A DNA stretch of 34,031 bases from Sphingobium sp. AP50. Its GTDB lineage: Bacteria > Pseudomonadota > Alphaproteobacteria > Sphingomonadales > Sphingomonadaceae. The notes under the pieces were generated by a model. It searched no databases and was not told the DNA's origin. It saw nothing but the letters and a program-made list of their open reading frames with translations. Where the stretch lies: NCBI RefSeq assembly GCF_900109095.1, contig NZ_FNYZ01000034.1, positions 1 to 34,031 on the forward strand. Reading direction: 5' to 3'. Position numbers and translations under genes: made by a program. Of the stretch, positions 24,701 through 32,433 are shown piece after piece (position 1 is the stretch's first letter; every line of letters begins with the position of its first letter).

Positions 24701-26055
24701 TCCGACATGGCGGCGACGGCGCAGCGTGGTAGCATTGGCACATAGGTCGGCTTGGGCGGCAGTATCGAAGACATGGCGATCGACTCGACTAGTTGGTTGG
24801 GATGCTCTTTGGCCCCAGCGATTTCCATGCGGGAGAGCCGCCAGGGTATGTAGATGCCGATCTGCTCAGCGGCGGGTAGAGGGGTGTCGCGAACAGCGTA
24901 GGCAAGCGGTTCGACGGTTCCATCAATCGCGACAATCGGGCGAGGCTTGGGGAGCGGTGCGATCGCGCCTTGCCTGCCCGCCAGCAGCGATCGAGTGACC
25001 GGGCGCGCATTCCGTGTCGAATTGCCAACCGATGGACGACTACCTGCCGGCTGGGTCGGTTCGGGCGGAACTTCTCGGCTCAGGCGCGGCGGCAAAGAAA
25101 GGATATGCGGAACCAGCGCATCGACGCCGTTCACTGTGATCCGGAGCGGCTTACCTTCCCATCCTTTGTCATAGACCAGAAGGCGGACCGAAATGCTGGT
25201 GCCATGTTTGGCGAATGGGCGCCCCTGTATCGTGATCTCGACCCGGGGCGGCACGAGGGCTGCGACCGCTTCATAGCCGCTCGCCGCGATGCCATCATGC
25301 GCGAAAGCCGGCGACATGATCGCGACACAGCGTCCGCCCGGCACCAGGCGGGCAAGAGCTGAGCGGAGATGGCGCGCACCGGCGTGGCGATCCTTGCCGC
25401 GCGCCTCACTTCGGGCGAAGGGCGGGTTTATGAGGACAAGGCTTGGGCGCTCAGTCTGGTCGAGCAGATCGTCGATATGTTCGGCGTCGTGCCGTGTGAC
25501 CCCATCGCCGAATGCCTGGGCGAGCAGACCTGCCCGAAGCGGATCACGCTCGTTCAGCACCAGGCGTGCGCCGGCTGCCTTTGCAAAGCCCGCCAGCATT
25601 CCGGTCCCGGCGGAGGGTTCCAAGACCACATCGTGTGGCGTGATGGCAGCGGCCACCGAAGCGAGAAAGGCAAGAGGCGCAGGCGTCGAGAATTGCTGCA
25701 TGTCGATCTGACGTTCGGATCGATAGCTTTGTGTCGGCAATCGCTCCGAGAGCACATTGACGCCCAAGAGCGCGCGATCAGGCTGGGCGTCGTCATCGCT
25801 GTCGGCATCTCTCTGAAGAAATGCCGTGACCTGCGCCAACTCGAGAGCGTCATAGGCGTCGCGAAGCGACCAAGCGCCCGAACTGTCATCGGTCCCGAAA
25901 TGCACTGTCATCAGCCGTGAGAGCCGTTGACGGCTGACAGGCTGGCCGGCGCGAATGAGGTCAGCAAGCGACCGCGCGACGGCGGCGATAGTCCAGATCT
26001 TCTGGTCGAGCGGGTCTGAACCGCTTTTAAGAGCGGCGAGAAGCGAACGGGTCAT
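21703..26055 (-). CDS. Methyltransferase-strawberry notch (SBNO) helicase fusion
   Basis: This very large protein (1450 residues) has a class I SAM-dependent methyltransferase domain first: the SAM motif VLEPSAGTGML at about 144-154 and the catalytic NPPF at about 210-213, the signature of N6-adenine or glutamine methylases. A strawberry-notch superfamily 2 helicase follows, with the Walker A-like GDGTGVGKG (about 498-506), DEAH in FDEAHEMAN (about 606-609) and a C-terminal helicase lobe ending in QGLGRSNRTNQ, which contains the arginine fingers. Such fusions are typical of large mobile elements and their role is unknown. ATG 26055 has CAGGAG upstream. The cluster also encodes ParB-like, DUF932 and toprim proteins. 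Confidence 0.88.
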   Translation of the reverse strand: MTRSLLAALKSGSDPLDQKIWTIAAVARSLADLIRAGQPVSRQRLSRLMTVHFGTDDSSGAWSLRDAYDALELAQVTAFLQRDADSDDDAQPDRALLGVNVLSERLPTQSYRSERQIDMQQFSTPAPLAFLASVAAAITPHDVVLEPSAGTGMLAGFAKAAGARLVLNERDPLRAGLLAQAFGDGVTRHDAEHIDDLLDQTERPSLVLINPPFARSEARGKDRHAGARHLRSALARLVPGGRCVAIMSPAFAHDGIAASGYEAVAALVPPRVEITIQGRPFAKHGTSISVRLLVYDKGWEGKPLRITVNGVDALVPHILSLPPRLSREVPPEPTQPAGSRPSVGNSTRNARPVTRSLLAGRQGAIAPLPKPRPIVAIDGTVEPLAYAVRDTPLPAAEQIGIYIPWRLSRMEIAGAKEHPNQLVESIAMSSILPPKPTYVPMLPRCAVAAMSDAQLETLIYAGQAFERDLPGLYAPNEAGTLLSPDGNGEPYRMGYFIGDGTGVGKGQQVAACIMDQWSRAHRKAVWISKSAALIEDARRDWAALGGSPLDIQPLDAFPVGTPISMGSGILFLTYATLRSQRHDEASRLAQILAWLESDFEGVICFDEAHEMANAAGTESQFGKQKGSEQGLAGVRLQNLRPRARILYVSATGATDPANLCYAIRLGLWGPGTSFADRAEFMGGIEKGGIAAMEIVARDLKALGLYTARALTFRGVEYEPLEHPLSQDQIAIYNAYADGWAVIHRNLDEVLALTNIVDRFEDKSLNAQAKGSALSRFESAKQRFFAQLLIAMKVPSLIEAITNEVAAGHHAVVQLVTTAEAMLARRLATLSADERAQLDIDLSPREAMIDYLMTAFPVRMMQVIKGSDDVERSELMIDADGNPVFCQQALALRDEMTEELCALPPIGSALDEIIRHFGTQAVAEVTGRSRRLVFDGNGRQKVERRGSRSNLVEAEAFMSGAKQILVFSDAGGTGRSYHADRNCKSSDRRRIHFLLEPGWRASNAIQGLGRSNRTNQASAPIFRPVTTDCRGERRFISTIARRLDSLGALTRGQRQTGGQNLFDPADNLESDYARDALNQWYHLLYRGKLTSTSLSAFIAMTGLKLLDKDSGGLLDDLPPIQRWLNRLLALRIETQNAIFEEYMALIQARIDAAREAGRLDIGVETIQAERIILLDEQILRRDPVTGAETRLGRLELHYRRKATGFAQLTRQHGEEAAGWLRNGKSGRVALQVTSWPIMDSEGEPITMWELVRPTGRERIRDHALVESHWAPIGKAEFETLWEAEVAEARSKLDVETINMATGLLLPVWNKLPDDDLRVWRVSDAVGHSILGRIISPSGLAKVASAFSVSMKIALSPSEMIVAARNGEGVAIAGMDAARLIWAFVNDSRRLEIRDYPALRREWLKSIGCFTEIIAYKTRLFIPADRAMTIVEQISRTGAEWGKLVALSDKAA

Positions 26056-26145
26056 CGGGAAACTCCTGTCAGTGGGGACACTGCCACTGCTCGGCAGCGC
26101 GCCCATCCCCCTCCTCCCTTCCGGTGGGAGGGCGTCGGGAAAGCG

Positions 26146-26175
26146 AAAAACCGGCGCCGCGAGACGCAGCGCCGG
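26146..26175 (-). terminator. Probable terminator after the ParB-like gene
   Basis: CCGGCGC (26151-26157) pairs with GCGCCGG (26169-26175), with five A's at 26146-26150 giving T's leftward, 13 bases beyond the stop at 26188. It may lower expression of the SBNO gene relative to ParB. Confidence 0.7.
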
Positions 26176-26187
26176 CAGGTGTGAGGT

Positions 26188-28221
26188 TCAGGCTGCTTCC
26201 GGAAAGCCGTCGTCCGCATCTTCGGAAACTGCGCCGTCAGCAGGCTCGACGGGGAGCCCGTCACCATCCGGTTCGCTGCCCTCGCAATCGGGATGTTCCG
26301 CCCGACCGAAACGCATCTCGTCTGGCAGCCAGTTGAGGGCCCGGTCTTTGACCTCCGCTTCTACGATCAATTGCCCGGCGAAAAGCTTCTCGGCCGATGC
26401 AGCAAGGTCGTGCTTCTTGGACGCTGCGTAGCGATTGGAAAGCTCAAGGCCGCCAACCTCCCCAAAATGGGCCAATATTCTGCCCTTGCTCACCCGGTCG
26501 AAATAGCGGCGCGCCGTTGGTCGCCACCAGACATGCTCTTGGATGTCGAGCTTGCGACCCACATGATCGATCAGATCAGCGCCGGCGCCGCCGACGGGGA
26601 CCGCATGGAGGGTGCGGGCGATCGCCCAGCCGAGCCACGCGGCCCGCGCGCCTTCATCCAGGCCACAGAAAGCGTCATAGCGCTCGACAAGGTTCCCCGT
26701 CTCTGTCCAACTGCGGTCGAGGCCAGCGTCGAGTTCCGTCCAGGCCTCGCCGGCCGGGGTGTCGCTTTCAAATCCCGGCACGCGCGAATAGGGGGCAGCA
26801 GCGCGTAGTTCGCTCGGATGCCCATAGCTGCGCCCAAGGGCGGCATCGACCATGAAGAAAGTGCCGAGATCAAGAGCAAAGTGCGGATCGCTGGCTACAT
26901 GGAGGCGGAGGATTTCAGTCTTCATAATCGCGAGATCCTCAGCAAGTTTCTGGCTGATGGGCGCGAGTGACGGGCCATCCTCGACCGGTTCCTGTTCGAC
27001 CTCTTCGGTCTGGATGCCATCGGCTCCCGGCTCGGCTTCGGGCTCTTCGACCTCCGGTCCGGGCTCGGGAACGATGAACAGTCGTTCGTGGAGCCTGGGC
27101 TGGCCGTCACTGCCGATGACCAGATAGGCGAGCGCCTTTTCCTTCTGCTCGGCAGAGATGAACGGAGGCTTTTCGTTGAGGGCCCTATGTTCCGCTTCAA
27201 GGGCCTCAATCCGGCTAATCTCCTCGTCTGAATAGCCGTCCTCGTCGGCCTCTTCGGCGATGGCTTCCAGTTCCACCTCTATGGCGCGCTGTCGCTCCTC
27301 TTCCTCGGGCGTTATTTCGGCAGGTTCACCTTCCAGTTCGTCGAGCGCCATGGTCTCCACATACGGGATGCGGGTTTCACAGATGATGCGGACCTCGCCA
27401 AAGCCGTCCTGAGCACGAACCGCCTGCGCCGCCGTTTCCATTCGCTCGGCTGCGAGCCGATCGATGATGTCGCTGTCGATCCAGTTCTCATTGGCGGCAT
27501 CAGAGAAGAGATCGCTGTCGATGCGACCGCCTGCCGCGATATAGACATCGCGCCCCACCAGCAGGGCTTTGGGATCGCTGCCGCGATAAAATCCAGAGAC
27601 GAGCCGCCGGCGAATTTCGCTGAGGTTGGTCGAATAATAGCCGCTGTCCATCTCTTCAAACACGGCCGCCTGCCGCGCGGTATCGGAAATGCTGGCATAG
27701 GCCTTGGCAACATCAAGCGTGATTTCCCCTGCCGCGAGCGCATCGAAAATGCTGTCGGCCAGGCCCGCAAGCCGCAGGCGCCCAAGAACAAAGCGTTCGG
27801 TGAGGCCAAAATGCTTGGCGACGTCGGCGGGGGTCTTCTTCTCGCCATCGATGATCGCCTGAAACGCCCGGCATTCCTCAGCGGGGGACATGTTGAGGCG
27901 GATGAAATTCTCAATGAGGCTGACCTCGGTCGCGTCATTCTTGTCGGCGAGCACCATCACGGCGACGGGATAGTCAGGCCCAAGGACGCCGTCCTCAATG
28001 AGCGTATGGATCTGGGTCAGTCGTCGGCCGCCGGCAGTGATATGATATTCACCCTTCTTGCGAGCAACCGGAATGCCGATCAGATTCTGGATGATGCCCT
28101 TGGCGGCAATGCTGGCCTTGAGTTCCGCATCCGCTTCGGGGTCGCTGCGCTTGCGCACATTGGTGGGAGCGATCGAGAGCTTGGATGCCGGAACGAAGAT
28201 GATGGGAGGTGTCTTGTTCAT
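26188..28221 (-). CDS. ParB-like nuclease-domain protein, long form
   Basis: This 677-residue protein has an N-terminal ParB/Srx-like domain (ASKLSIAPTNVRKRS, GIIQNLIGIPV, TAGGRRLTQI, ATEVSLIENFIRLNMSPAEE), then a KorB-like helix-turn-helix (TPADVAKHFGLTERFVLGRL). A long acidic linker follows (about 300-420, rich in Glu and Pro) and a unique C-terminal domain of ~250 residues. ParB domains bind CTP and specific DNA in partition, but no ParA is encoded here, so partition is unlikely. ATG 28221 has GGAGAT upstream. It follows the toprim gene by 33 bases. Its long C-terminus and place before the SBNO gene mark it as part of a conserved mobile-element module. Confidence 0.87.
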   Translation of the reverse strand: MNKTPPIIFVPASKLSIAPTNVRKRSDPEADAELKASIAAKGIIQNLIGIPVARKKGEYHITAGGRRLTQIHTLIEDGVLGPDYPVAVMVLADKNDATEVSLIENFIRLNMSPAEECRAFQAIIDGEKKTPADVAKHFGLTERFVLGRLRLAGLADSIFDALAAGEITLDVAKAYASISDTARQAAVFEEMDSGYYSTNLSEIRRRLVSGFYRGSDPKALLVGRDVYIAAGGRIDSDLFSDAANENWIDSDIIDRLAAERMETAAQAVRAQDGFGEVRIICETRIPYVETMALDELEGEPAEITPEEEERQRAIEVELEAIAEEADEDGYSDEEISRIEALEAEHRALNEKPPFISAEQKEKALAYLVIGSDGQPRLHERLFIVPEPGPEVEEPEAEPGADGIQTEEVEQEPVEDGPSLAPISQKLAEDLAIMKTEILRLHVASDPHFALDLGTFFMVDAALGRSYGHPSELRAAAPYSRVPGFESDTPAGEAWTELDAGLDRSWTETGNLVERYDAFCGLDEGARAAWLGWAIARTLHAVPVGGAGADLIDHVGRKLDIQEHVWWRPTARRYFDRVSKGRILAHFGEVGGLELSNRYAASKKHDLAASAEKLFAGQLIVEAEVKDRALNWLPDEMRFGRAEHPDCEGSEPDGDGLPVEPADGAVSEDADDGFPEAA

Positions 28222-28254
28222 GGAGTATCTCCAACTGGCGGAGCGCCCCAACCA

Positions 28255-29142
28255 TCAGGCCGCTAACCGCGCCCGCTCCACCACCGCCTTCCCTCCTGCC
28301 CGCAGCATCTCGTTCCAGTCATTGAATGGCGCTGCGGGCCAGAGGACGATGATGTCTCGTCCGGCAAGCGCATAGCTCTGCAAGGCCCTCGTCACCGCCC
28401 TCCTGCCAGCGCGGTCGTTATCAGCGAGGAGCACAAGGCGCTTGATGCGGGATGGGATATCGATCCGATGGAACCGCTCGGCTCCAAGGCTCGCCCAGAC
28501 CGGGATGGCAAGTAGTAAGGCTGCCGAAAGGGCGTTTTCGACCCCTTCCGCCAGGCCCAGCGTGTCCTCCGGCTCAAGAAGCTGGACGGCATCTCCACGC
28601 AAGGGGCCCAGCGACCGTTTGGTCTTTGCCAGCAAAGCTGGCCGTCCATTGAGCTGCAGGAAGTTTCGCTGGATGGCTTTCGGGCGGCGTGGTTCCCCGA
28701 CAGCTATGAGCAATGCAGGCAGATACCGTAGCGTTTTCCCTCGGCCCAACGGTGTCGCGGGATGGTAGCGCATGAGCTCATATACCGGTGAAACAGACCT
28801 GCTGCGTAGATAGCGCTCAGCAGGCGTGCCGCTGACGGATCGCCCCTGGCTCCAGAGCCGCACGGCGTATCCTGTCGTATCGCCGCCGGCCTGCCAGTGA
28901 TCGGATTTGCCGCTCTCACGTCTCGGCACATCAAGCCTCTCGCTTCGGAGCGAACCGAGAATTTCGCCAATCGTGCAGCCGGCAAAGCATTTGAATAGGA
29001 GCGAGGTTCTACCGCACCTGACAGACAGGCTTGGCGTTCGATCCTCATGGGCCGGGCATCGGCACATGCCCCGCCCGTTGGACCAGGTCCCGCCGAGCCG
29101 TCGAACGATCCGCTCACCCGCGGCGGCCATTGACGCGCTCAC
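28255..29142 (-). CDS. Toprim/zinc-finger primase-like protein
   Basis: This 295-residue protein opens with a CHC2-like zinc finger (CRCPAHEDRTPSLSV, then CFAGCTIGEIL) of the kind that starts bacterial primases. A toprim domain follows, with LGLAEGVENALSA and VLLADNDRAGRRA supplying the conserved acidic residues (E of AEG, D-x-D of ADND). It lacks the RNA polymerase core of DnaG, so it may be a primase-like or nucleic-acid-processing enzyme. GTG 29142 is chosen because GAGG lies eight bases upstream and the protein then begins (M)SASMAAAGERIVRRLGG; two upstream ATGs lack such a site. It is the first gene of the leftward cluster. Confidence 0.83.
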   Translation of the reverse strand: MSASMAAAGERIVRRLGGTWSNGRGMCRCPAHEDRTPSLSVRCGRTSLLFKCFAGCTIGEILGSLRSERLDVPRRESGKSDHWQAGGDTTGYAVRLWSQGRSVSGTPAERYLRSRSVSPVYELMRYHPATPLGRGKTLRYLPALLIAVGEPRRPKAIQRNFLQLNGRPALLAKTKRSLGPLRGDAVQLLEPEDTLGLAEGVENALSAALLLAIPVWASLGAERFHRIDIPSRIKRLVLLADNDRAGRRAVTRALQSYALAGRDIIVLWPAAPFNDWNEMLRAGGKAVVERARLAA

Positions 29143-29478
29143 GGATCGATCCTCATGCCGATCGAGAATGTCACAGGAGTGCATCGCCCAGTCACGACGG
29201 GTTTGAATGCAGATCCACAGGTGCATGGAGAGTGGCAGCAAGGCATGGAGATCATCCCAAGAGAAAAGTTACATGACCTCATATGAGGCCTTTCCCCTCA
29301 CCCCCCTCCTCTCCTGCCTCGCAGCAGCCTTTCACCAACCGCGAAATGCTATCCCAGATAAGACCGTTGATTTCGCGTGTCAGTTTGATGACACTCATAG
29401 CCTATCGAAACGGATCGGCCACCTTGCCTGGCTCTATCAGCTGCGGTCGCCGAAGCATTTAGAGGGTCGGGTCGCACC
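29143..29478. other. Divergent promoter region
   Basis: This is the non-coding gap between the toprim gene and the LuxR-type regulator gene. It contains the perfect palindrome GTGTCA-N6-TGACAC (29377-29394), about 85 bases before the regulator start. Both promoters must lie here. No clear -35/-10 pair stands out. Confidence 0.5.
29377..29394. promoter_or_regulatory. Candidate operator palindrome
   Basis: GTGTCA and TGACAC flank six bases (GTTTGA). An 18-bp dyad between two divergent transcription units and beside a LuxR-type regulator is a plausible operator, but no second copy was seen to support it. Confidence 0.45.
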
Positions 29479-30057
29479 GTGACTAGAAACAATCCGCCTC
29501 CCGAACTGGAGCAATATCGGACAGCGGTCGAGTCGCTGACCGAGCGTCAACGCGAGTGCATGGCGCATGTGGCGCGCGGCCTTAAATCCAAACGGATCGG
29601 CGCCAAGCTTGGTATCCAGTCGGGAACGGTCGACAAGCATATCGAAAAAGCCCGTAATGTCCTGGGAGATATGGATCGATTTGACGCGGCCCAGATCGTT
29701 CTGGCCTTCGAGACCGCTAGCGACACCATCGTCGCCCACACCCAATTTTTAGCACCCCAAACGTTCGGAATATCTTCGGAAAGTAAAATCGTACCACCTG
29801 TCCCTGCTGATCACGAAGCGAGCGCACAGCCAGAGCGTGACGGGCAGTTTGTCGAGGAACAAGGGAGCTATTCCCTCGAACGCCTCACAATCTCCGTCAT
29901 CGGCTGGCTCCCGCTCCGCTCAAGCAGGAGACCGAGCAATGACCTGAACCAGTCAAAAGCTATCATTACCGCAGCGGCACTGGGCGCTTTGGCCCTCCTT
30001 CTTGCCGGCTCGGCCATGTCGCTCCTTACGGTGATGGACAGTTTCGCCCGTCCGTAA
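29479..30057 (+). CDS. LuxR-type HTH regulator with a C-terminal membrane anchor
   Basis: This 192-residue protein has a LuxR/GerE helix-turn-helix near the N-terminus (about 18-62: SLTERQRECMAHVARGLKS, then KLGIQSGTVDKHIEKARNVL). A ~90-residue linker follows, then one transmembrane helix near the C-terminus (about 161-185: AIITAAALGALALLLAGSAM). It has no sensor domain of the usual N-terminal kind. Membrane tethering of a LuxR-fold DNA binder, with the HTH facing the cytoplasm, suggests it reads a membrane or envelope signal or is released by proteolysis; that is inference. The start is GTG 29479. It begins a rightward cluster. Confidence 0.78.
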   Translation: MTRNNPPPELEQYRTAVESLTERQRECMAHVARGLKSKRIGAKLGIQSGTVDKHIEKARNVLGDMDRFDAAQIVLAFETASDTIVAHTQFLAPQTFGISSESKIVPPVPADHEASAQPERDGQFVEEQGSYSLERLTISVIGWLPLRSSRRPSNDLNQSKAIITAAALGALALLLAGSAMSLLTVMDSFARP

Positions 30058-30121
30058 GGGCAGTTTTCGACAATCTTTTTCGAGAAACCATGCATTCCAG
30101 TGGAATGCGGGAGGAGGCATC

Positions 30122-30472
30122 ATGCCCAGACAACGTCAAATCATCGCCCACTCGATCGCGCAGCGGCTGTACGCGGCGGAAGAAGCCATCGATCTTGCAG
30201 CCGCCCGGATAGCCGAGCTCAATGCCGCCCTTCCTCTCGCGCGTCTCGAAGGACGCCTCGCAGCAGCAATCGGGCAGGACGCCTTCCAGTCTTCTGCATC
30301 GGCCATCATGCTGCTCGCACAGACGCGGGCGGAACTCGTTGCCACCCACAACCAGCTCAAACGCGTCAGCGACGACATTGGCCTTGGTGAGCAGGCCTAT
30401 GGCGACGTCTTCAAGGTCGCAAGCGGTGAAGGACAGCAGCCGGCGGTGGCTCACCAGCTCCGCGCTGCCTGA
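30122..30472 (+). CDS. Helical protein of unknown function
   Basis: This 116-residue, alanine-rich, entirely helical protein (AQRLYAAEEAIDLAAARIAE, then LLAQTRAELVATHNQLKRVS) has no family I can name. It is likely soluble and may form a coiled coil. AGGAGG four bases before ATG 30122 is a strong ribosome site. It lies between the LuxR-type regulator and a membrane-protein gene, in the same direction, so they are probably co-transcribed. Confidence 0.65.
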   Translation: MPRQRQIIAHSIAQRLYAAEEAIDLAAARIAELNAALPLARLEGRLAAAIGQDAFQSSASAIMLLAQTRAELVATHNQLKRVSDDIGLGEQAYGDVFKVASGEGQQPAVAHQLRAA

Positions 30473-30525
30473 ACGACGAACGTCAAATACTTGACTGGGA
30501 ATGAGATTTCCATTTCGAAGTCGAT

Positions 30526-30966
30526 ATGACCAGACAAATGATGTTCGTGGGACTTTTGGTCCTGAGCTCAATTTATGGGTTCACGAGGGGTGGCCGGCCC
30601 GAACAGATCGGGGCGGCAACCCTTGTACTGGGCGTTCTTGCGAGCATCGCTTTTTCGCATCCCGTCACACGCCAGTTCCAGAGCGTGGAGGCCGGGATGC
30701 TTACCGTCGACGCGGCCATGTTGGGTGTGTTTCTATGGCTTTCTTTCAAAAGCACGCGATTTTGGCCAGCCTGGGTTTCCGGCATGCTCATGGCCGAGGT
30801 CGCGGTTCATGTGATGCGCGTGACGATGCCGGATGTGGTGCCCAAAGCCTATATGGATGCCGTGGCCATCTGGAGCTGGGTGGCCCAGATCATTCTGATC
30901 GTCGCGACCACTCGACATCAACGGCGTCTGCACCGACTGGGTGCCGACAGGTCCTGGAGGAACTGA
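30526..30966 (+). CDS. Small integral membrane protein of unknown function
   Basis: This 146-residue protein has about four hydrophobic helices (MMFVGLLVLSSIYGF, AATLVLGVLASIAF, MLTVDAAMLGVFLWLSF, AYMDAVAIWSWVAQIILIVA), with arginines flanking and at the C-terminus (TTRHQRRLHRLGADR). No family is recognised. The ribosome site is weak. Its stop (TGA, 30964-30966) lies inside the RadC reading frame, so it is closely coupled to that gene. Its role in this cluster cannot be read from sequence. Confidence 0.65.
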   Translation: MTRQMMFVGLLVLSSIYGFTRGGRPEQIGAATLVLGVLASIAFSHPVTRQFQSVEAGMLTVDAAMLGVFLWLSFKSTRFWPAWVSGMLMAEVAVHVMRVTMPDVVPKAYMDAVAIWSWVAQIILIVATTRHQRRLHRLGADRSWRN

Positions 30967-31535
30967 TTGGCCTGGGCGATCCCGATCGTGCGAGGCTATT
31001 ATCAGACCGGCTCCTCGATCGTTTCGGGTCGTTCCCCGAGGCCCTGAACGCGGCGGAGGCGGACCGTGTCGACGCCGTCGGCGGCCATGATGTGGAAGGA
31101 CTATTCGCGTCAGTTCGAACTGCCATCCACATCGTGCTGCGCGGGCGCCTTCCACAAAGGACAGTTCTGGCAAGCGAACCAGCGGTTCTCGAATATCTGC
31201 GCGGCACGATGGCGTTCGCACCCAACGAGCAGTTTCGCGTGCTGTATCTCAATGCTGGCAATGCGCTTCTTCGCGACGAACTAGCAGGGAGCGGCTCGGT
31301 TTCATCCGTCCACGTCTACCCGCGCGAAATTCTCAAACGGTGTCTGGAGCTCGGTGCAACCGCCATTATCGTTGCCCATAACCATCCGTCGGGCCGCCTT
31401 GTCCCATCCAGGAGTGACAGGACCATGACTCGCAATCTGGTCAACGCCGCCAGGTCGCTCGACGTTGCCGTCCATGACCATATCCTGATCGCGCGGGAGG
31501 GCAGCCTGAGCTTCCGTAGACAGGGCCTGTTGTAA
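30951..31535 (+). CDS. RadC-like JAB/MPN domain protein
   Basis: This protein of about 190 residues has a helix-hairpin-helix-like N-terminal part (LIGLGDPDRARLLSDRLLDR, then FGSFPEALNAAEADRVDAVG) and a RadC JAMM-type core: FRVLYLNAGNALLRDE, VHVYPREILKRCLELGATAI, and the metal motif AHNHPSGRLVPSRSD. RadC proteins are common on mobile elements and not clearly DNA-repair enzymes. No standard start codon fits: ATG/GTG/TTG in this frame lie only further upstream, inside the membrane-protein gene. A GGAGG at 30956-30960 precedes in-frame CTG and ATT codons. The start is therefore unresolved; 30951 marks the frame just before the GGAGG. Confidence 0.75.
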   Translation, partial: VLEELIGLGDPDRARLLSDRLLDRFGSFPEALNAAEADRVDAVGGHDVEGLFASVRTAIHIVLRGRLPQRTVLASEPAVLEYLRGTMAFAPNEQFRVLYLNAGNALLRDELAGSGSVSSVHVYPREILKRCLELGATAIIVAHNHPSGRLVPSRSDRTMTRNLVNAARSLDVAVHDHILIAREGSLSFRRQGLL

Positions 31536-31600
31536 GCCAAGATCGCGCCACCGGCGGACCTAGCCCCCTGCTGCGCTCTTCAAGCAAAAGGAGATATGCT

Positions 31601-31948
31601 GTGCCTCACCGCTCGTTCGCTCGCATGGAGTCCTGCCGAAAGTTGGTGACAATGCGCAAGACACTTGGCGATGCCCTGGGCTATCGACATTGTGCCAGCC
31701 CGATATGGGACATGCTTTTGGAACTCTATGTCGCCGAACGAGAAAAACGGATCGTCTATCTCTGGTCCCTGTGCAGCTTTGCCAACGTCCCGTTTTCAAC
31801 GGCTTGTCGGAAGGTCACTGAGATGGAAGAAATCGGCCTTGTCAGACGAAACCTGGAACATCGCGATCGTCGCGGAGTGGAAGTGACGTTAACCGATAAT
31901 GGCGAGGCCCTGATCGCTTCGGTACTTGATCGCTTTGCTGAGATTTAA
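31601..31948 (+). CDS. MarR-like winged-helix regulator
   Basis: This 115-residue protein has the winged-helix pattern of small MarR-type regulators. The first helix is WDMLLELYVAEREKR, the recognition region is NVPFSTACRKVTEMEEIGLV, and the wing RRNLEHRDRRGVEVTLTDNG has the typical DxRR turn. GTG 31601 has AAGGAG seven bases upstream and is preferred over ATG 31625. It is the last gene of the rightward cluster, followed by decaying sequence. Its target is unknown. Confidence 0.75.
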   Translation: MPHRSFARMESCRKLVTMRKTLGDALGYRHCASPIWDMLLELYVAEREKRIVYLWSLCSFANVPFSTACRKVTEMEEIGLVRRNLEHRDRRGVEVTLTDNGEALIASVLDRFAEI

Positions 31949-32035
31949 GGTTCAGAAACACAGGTGGATACTAGGATTTCGGCGCTGGTAAGTTACGCTG
32001 ACCGGTCCGCGCGCTGTAGCTGATAAACCACGGAT

Positions 32036-32326
32036 TCAGGCAAGGTTGAGCCCATTCTGGGATTTTCCCTTCTGCGCAGACATAGCTGCCAATTGAATTG
32101 CTAGATTGTGATATGGCGGTGCGTGCACTGTCACAGTTTCAGTTATTATCCTCGAACGGGGAATTCGACGCAAAAGTCGCGACAACGCGGTGTCGGAAAT
32201 TGTCAACGTCTGCGCCGCCGCCTTGATCTTCGGTCGAATGAAACAACGTGAACGGCGGCGAGAACGATCGCACCCTGACAGCAGGCCAAGGCAAGTGACA
32301 AGCGTGGTCATCAGCGTTTGTGTCAT
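32036..32326 (-). CDS. Possible small lipoprotein or decayed gene
   Basis: ATG 32326 has a strong ribosome site (AGGAGAGAG) and opens a signal-like sequence with a lipobox (LVTCLGLLSGC). What follows (DRSRRRSRCFIRPK) is unlike an exported protein. Third-position GC suggests the true frame may change twice, giving a membrane segment (AIVLAAVHVVS) and then FHSTEDQGGGADVDNFRHRV with a stop. If so, this is a pseudogene of a small membrane protein. No family is recognised. Confidence 0.35.
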   Translation of the reverse strand: MTQTLMTTLVTCLGLLSGCDRSRRRSRCFIRPKIKAAAQTLTISDTALSRLLRRIPRSRIITETVTVHAPPYHNLAIQLAAMSAQKGKSQNGLNLA

Positions 32327-32433
32327 GTCTCTCTCCTACTATTTTATGTTGATGGTCCTCGATTTACTCCATGTCAGCGAGATCTGACAGGAGGTCGCCA
32401 TGCACCGGCCAGCATGACAACCTCATATCGTAC

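Noticed and set aside
26188..28221. Plasmid partition system
   Set aside because: No ParA-type ATPase is encoded nearby, and the ParB-like protein has a long unique C-terminus typical of a different mobile-element module.
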